Positions 24,200 to 35,765 of a stretch of 64,000 nucleotides of DNA are shown piece by piece. Source of the DNA: Lates calcarifer (Eukaryota > Chordata > Actinopteri > Centropomidae). The stretch is from assembly GCF_001640805.2 (NCBI RefSeq), contig NC_066837.1, positions 25,804,002 through 25,868,001 of the forward strand, read 5' to 3'. The notes under the pieces are model-generated. The model did not search any database. It was not told where the DNA came from and saw only the letters and a program-made list of their open reading frames with translations. Position numbers and translations under genes: made by a program. Within the stretch, counting starts at the first letter, position 1, and each line of letters starts with the position of its first letter.

Positions 24200-25208
24200 A
24201 TCCTGTGGGGAGACCTAACAGAGAATATTTGTTGTGTTGTGGCTCTCTTGTTTGATTTGCCCATCTGGAAGCATTGCTAACCACGTTGAGAGGAGGAGAT
24301 TCTTTTCTTGGTACACAGTGTTGGGTTTTCTTTTGTGGCCAAATAATTCTATTTTGGACTCATTTGTCCAGAGAATTGACTTCCAGAAGGCCTCTGGTTT
24401 GTCTAAGTGCTCAGGCAAAGTTTAAAGAGGCAGCTTTGCTTTTTCTTGAGAGCAGAGGCTTCCCTCTAGCAATCCTCCCCTGGTTGTCATGTCTATTCAG
24501 TATTCGCCTGATTGTAGACATATGTACATTTATCCCTGATGCTGCCAGAGAGTTCTGCCGCTCTCTAGAGGTGATGTGTGGTTTGGCCTTTACCTGATTT
24601 ATTATTTTTCTGGTGCTTCTTGGTGATAGATTTAATGGGCATCCACTTTTAGGCAGAGTTTGAGTCATTTTGAATGCCCTCCATTTGTAAATTTCCCACA
24701 AGTGGAATAAATAAAGTCTCTAAATCTTAATGGTGGTCTTATAGCTTTCCCCACACTGCTGGGCTGTCACTGCCTTCTTCCTGATGTCCTTGGAAGTCTC
24801 TTTTCCTTTGCAGTGTTGATATGTGTGGGTACACCTTGGCACTACAGTGGTTTGGTTGGTTTTCTCTCTCTTTTAATGCAGTGCTGCCCAAACCCCTTCC
24901 TAAGGATGTTTCATTTGATTAAGCTGCTTAATTGATTAATTGGGCACCTAAATGTGTTTCACCTGAATCTTTTACCTACTTGACTTTACCAGTGCAGCTG
25001 GAGGTTCACTTACTTTCCCACATTCACTAATTCCATGTTTCACATAGTTTTTTTGGCTACTCACACAGTTCCCACAAAACTAGTACATGCAAAACATAAA
25101 CCTGACATTTCATATATAAAAAGTGGTGATGATAAAATAAGAAAATCATGGTCAAACAACAGAAAAATCTTAACTACTCAAGGGGTTCACAAACTTTCAA
25201 GCAGGACC
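24200..25208 (-). mobile_element. Decayed Tc1/mariner transposon copy
   Basis: On the minus strand two ORF pieces read as Tc1-family transposase: a helix-turn-helix part (GCPLNLSPRSTRKI, ITSRERQNSL, STIRRILNRH; about 24411-24701) and the start of the catalytic part (FWKSILWTNESKIELFGHK; about 24215-24390). They lie in different frames, and the rest of the catalytic domain is absent. To the right, non-coding element sequence continues to an inverted-repeat-like end (aggggttcacaaactttcaa) near 25180-25205. The left end is truncated, so the copy is inactive. Confidence 0.8.
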
Positions 25209-25546
25209 GTAGCTATATTTCATATATACAGTGTTTGGCACACACAGCAGCTATTATATCTATATATAGCTATAGCTATATAGAGCTTCAATAAGTATAG
25301 TGACAGCAGAGGACTCAACATAAGACACGTGATGTTCAGTAACAGATGTTCCTCAGTGTTTGTGCTTAAGTAGTAGTGGTTAATTTCCACCATATACCAC
25401 CATTTACCTGTTGCAAATGTATTTGTTTGATGAAAACTGCTTTTTTACTGTTAACATTAGGTGTAAAAGTAAAATGCAGTAGCCATGCTAAGTTTTTGTT
25501 TGATTCAGTATGACTGAGCCCAATTAAATATCTTTTTTCTTCTCAG

Positions 25547-25823
25547 GCTGCATGAGGTTTGGTGTGATGAAAGACACCTTCCTCTTGTGTTGCTCCCACC
25601 AGCAGATGGCAGAAGGGACCAGGTTTCTCTCTGCTGTGACCTTGCCCTGCGGTTAGAGGGCTTAACAAAAACACACAGACACTTGCACAAAGAGGTACAT
25701 TCCCTGCTTCTGTCTCACACACTGCTACGACCACAGAAAGGCAAAGACAGACAGCTGGAAAACAAGGCAGCAGCTGCACGAGTGGAGCTGAAGGGAAATC
25801 ATCAGTTTATTCCAGTAAAGAAG
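25547..25823 (+). CDS. Unassigned exon-like open segment (92 codons)
   Basis: A T-rich tract and CAG (25544-25546) precede an open frame beginning with one split-codon base. It runs LHEVWCDERHLPLVLLPPAD and on through an RLEGLTKTHRHLH segment to PVKK. It ends at 25823 before GTAAGA, a strong donor. The frame is open across the whole 277 nt, and both splice sites fit. I do not recognise the protein. It lies 2 kb downstream of the ccdc175-like gene and 3.6 kb upstream of noct, and I found no partner exon. It may be an exon of an unidentified gene or chance. Confidence 0.3.
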
Positions 25824-25829
25824 GTAAGA

Positions 25830-28800
25830 ATTCAGATAAACACAAAGTAAACTTTGCTCATCATAGCACATGTTCAAAACTGTTTTGTGGATTATATTTA
25901 GTGATCTCTCGTCAGACTGTATCTGCATATAATTCCTCTCTCATATCAGTACTTATGTCTGTGAGCAGTTGTTGCCAAAATACAGGTACACTTTTCTGTT
26001 GTCATGACAAAACTTTGATTTTTCCACTTTATCTTCACTTGAAGGACAGTTGCTGCTGTTATGCTGAAAAAAAAACAACCTCTGTGACTTTAATAATATT
26101 TTATATTTTTGCACACTTTGAGATCAAAACTGTCTTTTATTCTGAAAAATGAACATTAGACATAAGCTTTTTATTTGATTGTGTCCAATTGTTTTTAGTC
26201 CCTTTTAGGAAATACACAGGTCCCTTTTGTATCTGCACACAATCTGCACAGCTTCTAAAGAACCTTATACTCTAATCTTTGATAACGAGTTTCTGCTAAT
26301 TATGCTCTGACAGAGACAAGGACTTTGAAAAAATGTTGGGATCAGACAGTATTTTCAGTGCTCTCATCCTAAACCAGGGATAGTGGTGTGCCTTGTAGAT
26401 AATGCTTCAGCATTTTCAAGAGTCAGGACAAGCAAAACTCATTAAATTACATTATTAGTTTGTAACACATCAACAAAACTGTTCCCAATACCTGCAGCAC
26501 TGATGTTCCTCGTGGCTGTAAATAGGGCACAAAATCGATATGTAATGATATCAGAGTGATTGGAGTGATAGCAGTTTCCTATTCCATGTGATTTTTAGAG
26601 ACAGATTGGACATGACCTGGAGAATCTCCTTTACATATTCTCACAAATTGTCTCAAGTTCTCCTGGTAAACAAATGGCACTTTTCATACAGGCTGTACAA
26701 TGTATGATCTAAATGGGCAGAAATTTGTCTCAAAACAAGCCACCATCCCTAAGAGTTACTGAAGTAGTTATTGATCCACAGCTGGGGATCAGTAACTATT
26801 TGAACAGCTCATATGGACTGAGAGGCTCCCTTTATGCTGTAGATTGTGTTTAGACAGCTAAAGGAGGAGGAGGCTGCCTGTCTAAAGGTCAGAGACTACA
26901 GAGCAATTTAACACCACACTAGATATAACATACAAGATGTTCACTTTCAGATCTGGAAGATATAGAGGAAAATATGATGGCACCATTTTTAGAGTGGTGT
27001 TCTTTGCAGTTAAAAACAGGCTTTATGGATTTCAAAGGGCACTGTTAATATATGATTCTGATTATGGTTTCACCTCCAGTCTTAAGCTATAGTTTATCAC
27101 AAATGTAAACAAAACTTAATTATACATTTTTTCTTGCCCATGTTGTTGGTGTGATTCTAGTGATGACCATGTTGATCTGTCATTTGGTTTCTGTTTTACA
27201 CAGATTATACACAGTAGTGGTACCTTCACAAAGATTACAACTAACATGATGCAACTGTTTCAGCTGCTGCAAAAGACACCCCACACATAAAAACACACCC
27301 GCATATTGTAACATAATGAGGCAGCTGCCCTTCAATGTGAAAATGTCAATATGCCACTAAAGGATACAGTGACACAACTCACTCACTCTCTCTCACTCTC
27401 ATACATACTCTCTCTCTCGCTCTCTCCCTATCTCTCCCTACTACAGTAAATTATTCTGCCAGGGGGCTTAATAGGTCGTCCACTGTCCACAGGACTCACA
27501 TGACTCACACTGCCCTTAAAGCAGCATGCACATACAAACATATATTAACAGTGTATCAGTGAATGGTCAGTCAGCCTGTCTGGACATCAGTTGCTTGTGG
27601 AAAATGTTTTTTTTTTTTTAGCCACCACCTGCTGTTTAAAAGTACCATCCATACAGTATTTTCCATCAAGTATTTTGTCATTGTGTCGTGACTTGCGGTA
27701 TATGTGTAATGACTTGCACAGTCTGAGCACATATGAGTCATCACTCACAAATCAACAGAGACACTGTCTGCTTGTCCGTGTGCTGACACTGATGTCAAAG
27801 CAATACTGTAAACTGGAAAATGAAAATGTATCAATTCCAATTTTGACCTAATGATGGGATTATATGTAAAGTTAAGGGATAACCAAACTGATTAAAATTG
27901 TGACTTTCATGGCAATCCATCTAGTAGTAGTTGGGATATTTTATTGAAAAACAGTTGTTAAAACATTTCAGTCTGAAAATCTCAAGTCTCAGACAAACAG
28001 ACCAACATTAGGCCCTTATATACAGCCTGTTTAAGGCAGGAATGTTGCACCATTATTCAGCCTTGACATGCTGTATACAAACAGGGAATGAGGGGCATTG
28101 TTGTTCTGCCTTTAAGCCAGCAGTGGTAGTAGTTATAGAGCCGAATCAGCATCTGCGTTAAAGGGAAAGCCAGCATTGCGGGACAGACACTGCTGTTGTG
28201 TTACACGTCACGCATCTGATTCTGGAATGCCAGCATGCGATCTAAAATCACACACTGGGGCGACATTATGCCACCATTGGTTAGTTCAGTGTAAACAAGC
28301 AAAGATGGCGTGATGAGGGGTCTTCCTAACAGCAATACTGCAGGGTCGCTGTTTAAAAGAAGGTATTGCCATGCTTAGGAACATGTTGCTGTCTAGAGAC
28401 AGTAGTAGTTCAGCTAAAGTTTAATGAATCATTTAAATACATTTAAGTGACCCCGAGGAGAAAAAACTATCCAATGTTTAACAAAAGAGTTTTGGGGGAA
28501 AAAGAGAAAAAAACAGGCTGACTGTGTTGCAGAAATGTATTTTCTTCAGTTTGTTTCTTAAATCTTATGACCCCTCACATTTATTCCTCGATCCCTTGTG
28601 GGAGCCTTGAACCACATGTTGAGAATAGCTGTGTCGTGCTCTAATTGTACAGTCTAATTGAAACAACAGACTTGCATTTCACCCCCAAAATCTCATTAAC
28701 TTGATTTGCAAGTTTGGAAAAGTACAATGAGCTACGTGGAAAACAACGCTCACCACTGATGCAACATCAGTAACGATAAACTGTAATCACTGTGACTGAG

Positions 28801-29150
28801 GTGCTGTTACAACATGCAAACTGAGGAAGTTATTGTTGCAAGACACACACACACACAGCATATTTGTACACTCATGCAATCATTGTTGTGCAGGTGTGTG
28901 TACAACAGCACTTATGCTTTGACATGACACTTTGTGTTTGTTTTATTGTGAGAGTGTTTTTGCTGTGTATTCATGTTCAAACAAGCATGTGTCACTCTCC
29001 AGACAAAGTCAGTATAATGAATAAATCAGCAATACATCTGCGTGTGTGTGTGTGTGTGTCACTGTCACTGTGAGAGAGCAGCGGTTTGGATTGCGCAGTG
29101 TATCCCTCTCTCCTTCACCAGCACATGACCTGTAATACTCCATATGGCCT
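25830..29150. other. Intergenic, repeats only
   Basis: No supported gene in this stretch. It contains short CT-rich runs near 27380-27435, a partial copy of the same repeat family found at 11.6 and 13.6 kb (about 27840-28010, 'tttcatggcaatccatcta'), and GT repeats at about 29041-29059. ORFs here are short and lack splice or start context. Confidence 0.55.
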
Positions 29151-29152
29151 GA

Positions 29153-29226
29153 TGACGTCTATACTTCCTAATCTCTCTCTCTCTCTCTCTTTTTCTCTCT
29201 CTCTGCCTCCCAGAGGTTTTATAAGC
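29153..29226 (+). promoter_or_regulatory. noct: noct core promoter: CRE-like site, CT tract, TATA box
   Basis: TGACGTC at 29153-29159 matches the core of a cAMP response element. A CT-rich tract follows at 29172-29212, then a TATA box (TTTATAAG, 29218-29225). The start codon is about 215 bp further on. Xenopus nocturnin is known to be driven by a CREB-bound promoter element near its TATA box, so the arrangement fits; use here is inferred. Confidence 0.6.
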
Positions 29227-29438
29227 AGCAGTGAGCGATGAGAAGTCAGATTTCAGTGTTCACACAGAGACAACACATGCCACTGTCTCCTGTTGCAGTG
29301 AAAATCCTTTTCAGCTTAGCAAAGAAGCTTTAATCAGCTGACAGTAACACAGAGTACCTGTTAGGGTGGCAGTAGCATAACAAAGACGCGTTGAGGACAT
29401 TTTATTGAAGTGCAGAGTGGACATAGCTGTCGACAGTG

Positions 29439-32400
29439 ATGGAGACTATGGGTAAGAGGCAGCTATTTGACATTTTGTTGACGATTGTCGACACATACTG
29501 TACACATTTGGATGTACAGTATGTGTAGTATATGTATGAATGGTCATTTTAAGTGTTTAAAATCAAATCAGAGGTGGAGGTGGCGAGGGTGCTGTGCTGT
29601 GGAGCAGTAAGTGTGCTTGTATGTAAATGAATTATTAGCATTAATGTCTGAAAGAGAAAAAAAGTTTTGTTTATGTTCAGCAAAATGCACCAGTTTGTTT
29701 TATATGTGGAAAGGAGAAGTAGCTATTCACGACTCGTCACTGAAATCCCTCTCTCTATCTCTCACACACAGAACTGGATGGATCCTAAACATCAGTGGTA
29801 TTTGGTCTCTCCTTTTATAGTCATATAGTTCTAGTTCAGAGGGGCTGAGGAGTAGTTAGTTACCAGAATTTGTGTGACAGAGCTAAGATCAGTCTCAGTT
29901 CTGGTTAATTGAAAGTGCACAACATTTTTTAAAGATTTAAAGAACTCATTGCATGACTATCCTCAGTGGAGAGCAATTAGGACTCTAGTTGAAATTTAAT
30001 TGGCCCAGATATGTTGGCTTTTTGAAAATTAAAGCACAAATCTCTGGGGGTTTTTTTGTAATGTTCTTTCTGCAGATGACAACAGTTGGAGGTTTAATGG
30101 TGATTTAATTTAATACTTTAAGTATTACTAATATTATTTACTGTGTGCAGCATTTGGAGTAGAATAAGCCTGATGTTAGCCAGTCAGATTGACCCACTTT
30201 GATTTGACCTGCTGCAGTTCAAAGTTCCCACAAACAGCCACCATGTTAAACACTCATGGAGGCATAAACTAGAAGAACAGATGGTGCCTGTGTGTGCATG
30301 TGACAGTGCATATTATCACCATGGTGTGACTGCTGCCAACCTATAATTTAAAATTGAAAGTTGCTGTTCTGCCTGTTTATCCAACAACATGAGAGTTTAT
30401 ACGTGACATTTAAAGCTGCTGTAATCAATATTTTCATGTTCATGCATCACATGAATATGTGTGATGTGAAAGTGTTTGCTTGCCATGATGAACCCACAGA
30501 GAATTCTAACTCAACTCTGCAGTTCCCATCAGCTTTACACAGCATTTAGCTCCTTGTTTTGATTTTGAGGCCCTGCAGCTTTAATGTATCTATTTCTAAG
30601 GTGATGATAGGTCAGTGTTGTGCTTACAGCTTGTTCTCATGTTGGCAAAAAAACTTAAATTGTGTCACCGCAGTGGAAGAGATGGAGACCTGTGATGTAG
30701 TAACAATAAAAATTAATTGTCAACTCATTTGTTAAAACTCTGACAGTCGTTGGGAAGCGTCAGTCTTTCTTTTAGGTTGCATTAATGATTCAGTTCACAT
30801 GTGAGAGGACAGGTTCTTGAAAGAGGACAAAAGGCAAGCTGAGGTGCACTCACACAATCACACTGAGGGTACACATCAGGAATACTTTAGTCATCTTATC
30901 AACTGGAAAACACAGGGATTTGTCACAGTTGATGCTCAAGATGACTGGACAGGTGAGACGGTGTGAGAGGTGCTCACTCCCTGGCCTGATAATCTGAGCT
31001 GAAGGTCAACAAACACTGAATAAACCATTAAGGATTTGTAAGGATTTGTAGAGCAGCACCGCCTGCTATTCAGAGGCATTCCTTGCCATTCATTTACAGA
31101 TGTGTGTTTGAAATGTAAAATAAATCCCTCCACTCCAGTTCATGTTCTGTGTGCCTCTGTCCTCACCCACCATCCTTGGTTCTTTCTACCTCGCCAGTGT
31201 GTCCGATGGGTGGAGGGGCCACCAGGCTGTACAGCAGTCTGACTCAGGCCCTCAGCAGCAGCTCTCCTCTCCCTCTCCCTCCATCCCACCTGGACCCCCA
31301 CCAGCCTGCGGACACAAACCTGGATCCAGATTTCTGCCAGGTGACTCCTCCCCTTCTGTCCTCTGCAGTTTTCAAAAAGTAGCACAAGAGATATGTATTT
31401 AAATCTTCCGTCTGTGCTGAAATAAATGTCAAGTGTCCCATCTGTCTGTCCTGCAGGAGCAGAGGGGGTCCGCTGTATGTCCCCTTGATCCAGTGGAGCT
31501 GCTTCGAGAGTGTGAGGAGGCCCTAAGGGACAGACCGGCTCGCTTCCACAGGAAGTTCATCAACCTTAATGATGGAGACAGCGCCCCCAGCAGCCCCATT
31601 AGGGTGATGCAGTGGAACATACTGGCCCAAGGTATATGTCTATATCACATGACATTAGACTGTAGGTTTGATATATGGAATGACAGATATGAACTTAAAA
31701 TAGGGTGTGATTTTGAATGTGACAGATCCAGCGAGTTAAGATCAACTGTGTGCCAATCCTTCTTACTGGTAATTTAACACATAGTGAAGTTGGAGATATC
31801 AGGTTTCATCCTTCCTTTCATTTACTTCCATTCATTTTTAAACAAGTTAAAGCTGCACTAATCAATTTTTTCATATTGACAATAGTGATGAACACACAAA
31901 TAATTATCACCCAACTCTGTAGTTCCCCTCATACCTACCAAGCGTTTGGGGTCTTTTAGGTTGTTTTAGTTTTTGTGGCTGCAGCTCTAATGTTTTGGTC
32001 CACTCTCACCTCTTCTGTCTGGTTGCAGGCATCTGTTTCAGTTTAAAAGAACTGTGCACTACCCACCAGCTCCAAACAACAGACAAATTTAGTGAGTTAA
32101 CTGAACAAAGAGAGAAGAAAGAGTATTAGCAGCTAAATCAAGCACCAAAGTTCACTATTAGTTAAGCTAGCTGATGGAGAAGACTGAACAATTAGCAAGA
32201 TTGAAAAAAACTGATGTTCCTTTCAAAAGTTGCAACACAGAGCTAGAAGCACAGTGAATATTGGACTTACATTCGTTGGGTAGTCAGTATAATTACATCA
32301 GCAGACATGGAGCATGCTAATCACGCTGGGTGTGTAAATAAGTGACTAACGTGAAAATAAGCAGCTGTTTGCTGATGTGTTAGTTATACCAGTTTTACAA

Positions 32401-33803
32401 GGTGATTGTATATCCATGTTGTGTATACAAGTCGTCAATTAATATTTAAAACAAAGTTATCAATTACTCAGAACTGTTCAGCGGGAAATAATTCCTGAAA
32501 AATAAATCACATTACAACTTGATCTGTGTAGCTAAGTTTTTCAGTGGTAAAGATGTAGGCCTAAATATGCTTATCCATCCATCCATCGGGATCCGGTCAC
32601 GGTGGCTTCTGGTGGATCCCAAGGCATTCCCAGGCCAGATGAGATATATAGTCCCTATGCGCAGTTATGAATAATGGTAACTAGACATAGACAGGTGATA
32701 ACTTGAAAATGGCGAAAGGTGTCTCAGCATGAACATTTTCCAAATTAACAGTTTTTCCAAAGGAGAAATCTTGTTTGAAGAATTGCTAATGTAACCATGA
32801 AGCATTGTTTGACTACTCATGTTAAAGTGAAACTTTTTACTGAAGTCACGTCTCCCCGTTTCTCCTGTTCTTCAGCTCTTGGCGAGGGACTTGACAGTTT
32901 TGTCCAGTGTCCCCTGGAGGCCCTCAGCTGGTCCCGCAGGAAGTATCTCATCTTGGAGGAGATCCTCACCTACCGACCTCATATCCTGTGTCTGCAGGAG
33001 GTTGACCACTACTATGACACTTTCCAGCCGGTCCTGGCAGGCCTGGGTTACAGCAGCAACTTCTGCCCCAAACCCTGGTCACCCTGCTTAGATGTGGAGG
33101 GCAACAACGGCCCCGATGGCTGCGCGCTGTTCTTCGACCAGTCGCGATTCGAGCTCCTGGATAGCATGAGCATAAGGCTCTCTGCCATGAGGATTCCAAC
33201 CAATCAGGTGGGTAAAATTCCACTTTTGTCTCATAAAAAGCCACTCAGAAGCATCTTTAACACACTGCTCTCTTGCCACAGGTTGCCGTAGTGACATTAC
33301 TGCGTTGTCGGAGCACAGCAAGATGCATGTGCGTGACCGTGACCCATCTGAAAGCCCGTTCTGGCTGGGAGTGGCTCCGCAGCGCTCAGGGCTCCGACCT
33401 CCTGCGACACCTCCAGAATCTGGTCCAGAAACATGCCAGCAGTCCCACTGCTGATCCCAGCTCTGACATTCCTCTGATCATATGCGGCGATTTCAATGCA
33501 ATTCCAAACGAGGAGGTGTACCGACGCTTTATTACATCACCTCTAAGTTTGGACTCTGCTTATAAGAAACTTAGCCAAGATGGTTTGACGGAGCCAGAGT
33601 ACACAACATGGAAGATTCGGCCATCAGGGGAATGTTGTGCCACCCTGGACTACATCTGGTACAGCCGGGACAAACTAAGAGTAGACGCTGTGTTGGAAAT
33701 GCCCACTGAGGAACAGATTGGACCAAACAGGCTTCCATCCTTCAGCTATCCGTCTGACCATCTCTCTCTGGTTTGTGACTTCAGCTTTAAGGAGAAGGAA
33801 TGA
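29439..33803 (+). CDS. noct: Nocturnin, NADP(H) 2'-phosphatase of the EEP family, 394 aa, 5 coding exons
   Basis: Coding exons are 29439-29451, 31198-31340, 31457-31631, 32876-33207 and 33282-33803 (1185 nt, in phase). The first exon contributes only METM plus one base; the remainder starts VCPMGGGATRLYSSL, matching the conserved start of vertebrate nocturnin. The endonuclease/exonuclease/phosphatase fold carries all key residues: N106 in QWNILAQ, E152 in CLQEVDHYYDTF, H243 in VTHLKA, D291 and N293 in CGDFNA, and H381 in YPSDHLSLV. Nocturnin removes the 2' phosphate of NADP(H) and is rhythmically expressed. Human NOCT is 431 aa with a mitochondrial presequence; this model lacks one, so it is the short cytosolic-type form unless another first exon exists. 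AATAAA lies at 34234-34239. It is collinear with elf2 and mgarp, as in mammals. Confidence 0.95.
29492..29525. repeat. Perfect 13-bp inverted repeat in noct intron 1
   Basis: CACATACTGTACA at 29492-29504 and its exact reverse complement at 29513-29525 are separated by 8 bp. It starts 40 bp after the donor of coding exon 1 and would form a stem-loop in the pre-mRNA. Confidence 0.75.
30405..30592 (+). repeat. Teleost repeat, 'taaagctgct' family, copy 1
   Basis: The block runs from 'aaagctgctgtaatcaatat' through 'aactctgcagttcccatcag' to 'cctgcagctttaatg'. The same sequence of landmarks recurs in diverged form 1.4 kb downstream, showing a dispersed repeat. Confidence 0.6.
31845..32010 (+). repeat. 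Teleost repeat, 'taaagctgct' family, copy 2
   Basis: It shares 'ttaaagctgcactaatcaat', 'caactctgtagttcccctca' and 'ggctgcagctctaatg' with copy 1 in the same orientation. It lies in noct intron 3. Confidence 0.6.
32570..32652 (+). repeat. Fragment of a (CATC)n-headed teleost repeat
   Basis: Short CATC units are followed by 'gtcacggtggcttctggtgg' and 'ccaggccagatgagatata', a combination I recognise from dispersed fish repeats. Only a fragment is present. Confidence 0.45.
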
Positions 33804-34265
33804 AAAGGAGGTGACAAATCGGTACACAAGATGGGACGACCAGTCGAGATTGGCTCTGGTTGACTTCACTCTGCAAACAGGTGTGCAGATGAGTGTGAGT
33901 GAAATGGTGAGGATGAAGACAGGAGGCCGAGAAACCGGGGCGGGAGGCAGAGAAGTCCGGGAACTTTTAACGGTGCAGTTGCAGAGTTGCGCTGCAGCGC
34001 TGCAGTCTACCTCGCCAAACTCTAACACTGTGTTTGTGTGTTTTCTACACCAGGTTACTGTCCTGTACCTTCATCTGTACCCAAAACACAATTTACACAG
34101 TGACACTAATGAATAGGATTCAAACTGTGTATTAGTTTAGAATAATAAACTAATAATAAAATCAAACTGTGTTTAATTGAAACTATAGTAATTGTTGTGC
34201 TTCACGATGCCAATGTACTACAGAGTGACAGAGAATAAAGTGTTTCTGCTCTTCACTTGTGGCTT
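33804..34265 (+). other. noct: noct 3' UTR
   Basis: It runs from the stop codon to about 25 bp past the AATAAA at 34234-34239, which is followed by GT-rich sequence. An earlier cluster of AATAAT/AATAAA-like hexamers lies at about 34141-34162 and could be an alternative site. Confidence 0.55.
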
Positions 34266-35765
34266 TGATTACTGTTACTTTTCCAGTACAGTGTGTGTGG
34301 ACACATTCACTCTCAGACTACTCAGTCATTGGTTTGCTAATTACTTGGTGATTTAGGAGTTAAAGGGTTGGCCCATCCAAATTATAGAGAAAAGTTTTCC
34401 ACATTTACCTCTAGTAGTATTAACAACTAAGCTAGTTTTGGTTTTGTCCAGATTTTGAGCTGTCCAGAGATTGGAATTTTGTTTTGATGTTTATGGACTC
34501 AACAGCAGCACGTCTTTCCAGAAAAAAACGAATACAATGTCTTTGTTACTCTGAAAAGCTAATGGCAGAAAGAAGAAATAGTCCCTAAAACTTTTCATTG
34601 CTTTACAAAGGAGTATTTTTAATAATTTGGGGGAACTGGCCCTTTAAAGATTACTTACTCTATTCATTCTAGATAATGGGTCCTCTAAATGACTGATAAG
34701 TACAAATCTAACGCAAAGGAAATGTTATTCCCACACAGTTTCAGAGCTGTGAATGTCATCATACTGTATAAAGGACAAAGGCTACCAGATCACTTCTTGC
34801 AATATTGACTGTGAAAGTGCCCAGAACTTTTGCCATTAGGAGGGGGAATGAAGACTATCCCATGGCCAGGCACTGAAGTCCCTACACAGTATCAAAGAAC
34901 ACCACAGTCCCACAATGGTACTGTTTGTGTTCATCTACCATCTGCTGAGACATTGTACTGTATGTGCTCTGGAACTAACAGTGCTGTTCACTGATGTCAT
35001 TCAGGAAAGACAGAGTGAGGAAATACATACAGCATACGGTGCTGGATTATAACACTTTCACTCTTTAACATTTTGGGCTTTCCAATTAGCCTTGGCCTGT
35101 GGGATTTCCTGACCTGACCTCGACCTGACCTGACTTGATCAGCATTTTTTGTTAATATGTATTTTAGATTTCAGAGATTATTTATGATTTGATACATAGT
35201 CCATTTTGCAGAAAGTGAGATATCTGACAACATGCTTACTCGCTATTCTCTGGATGAATAACATCAGTCAATCATGCCTTGGACACAGGTCAGACACCAC
35301 AGGACAAAAAGTACCTTATGCAACACCTCATTTTTGTAGATCTCATCTGTGTTGACCAGCATCTATATCGAGCTTCTTTTCGCCTACAGTGTAACCGAAC
35401 ATCACCTGGTCAGGTCAAACTCTGATCAGTCTAATCACAGGGAAGTGATTTATCTTTGTCGAGGGACAGAAGCAATCTGTGAACTCAAGCACCCAGATGG
35501 TAAAATGTGCCAAGTAACCACAGAACCAGTCTGCACAGTCTGTGTCCTGCTGATTCACTGAAAAAGTAAATGTTATCACTGATTAAAAATGAGGTCACCA
35601 CCACAAGGATTTCAATTTATAAATAAATGTAGGGCACCATTCCTATTTTATCTTGAATAACTGCAGATCATGTATGAAAAAAGTGTGAGGTAACATTTAC
35701 AAACATCAGCTTCAGAAAAACAAAACGCGAAGTGTCGCGTCTCAAATGTCTCTTTATATTTCAGT
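34266..35765. other. Intergenic between noct and elf2
   Basis: No gene is supported. The stretch holds short ORFs without context and a short tandem of GACCT units at 35109-35138. Confidence 0.5.
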
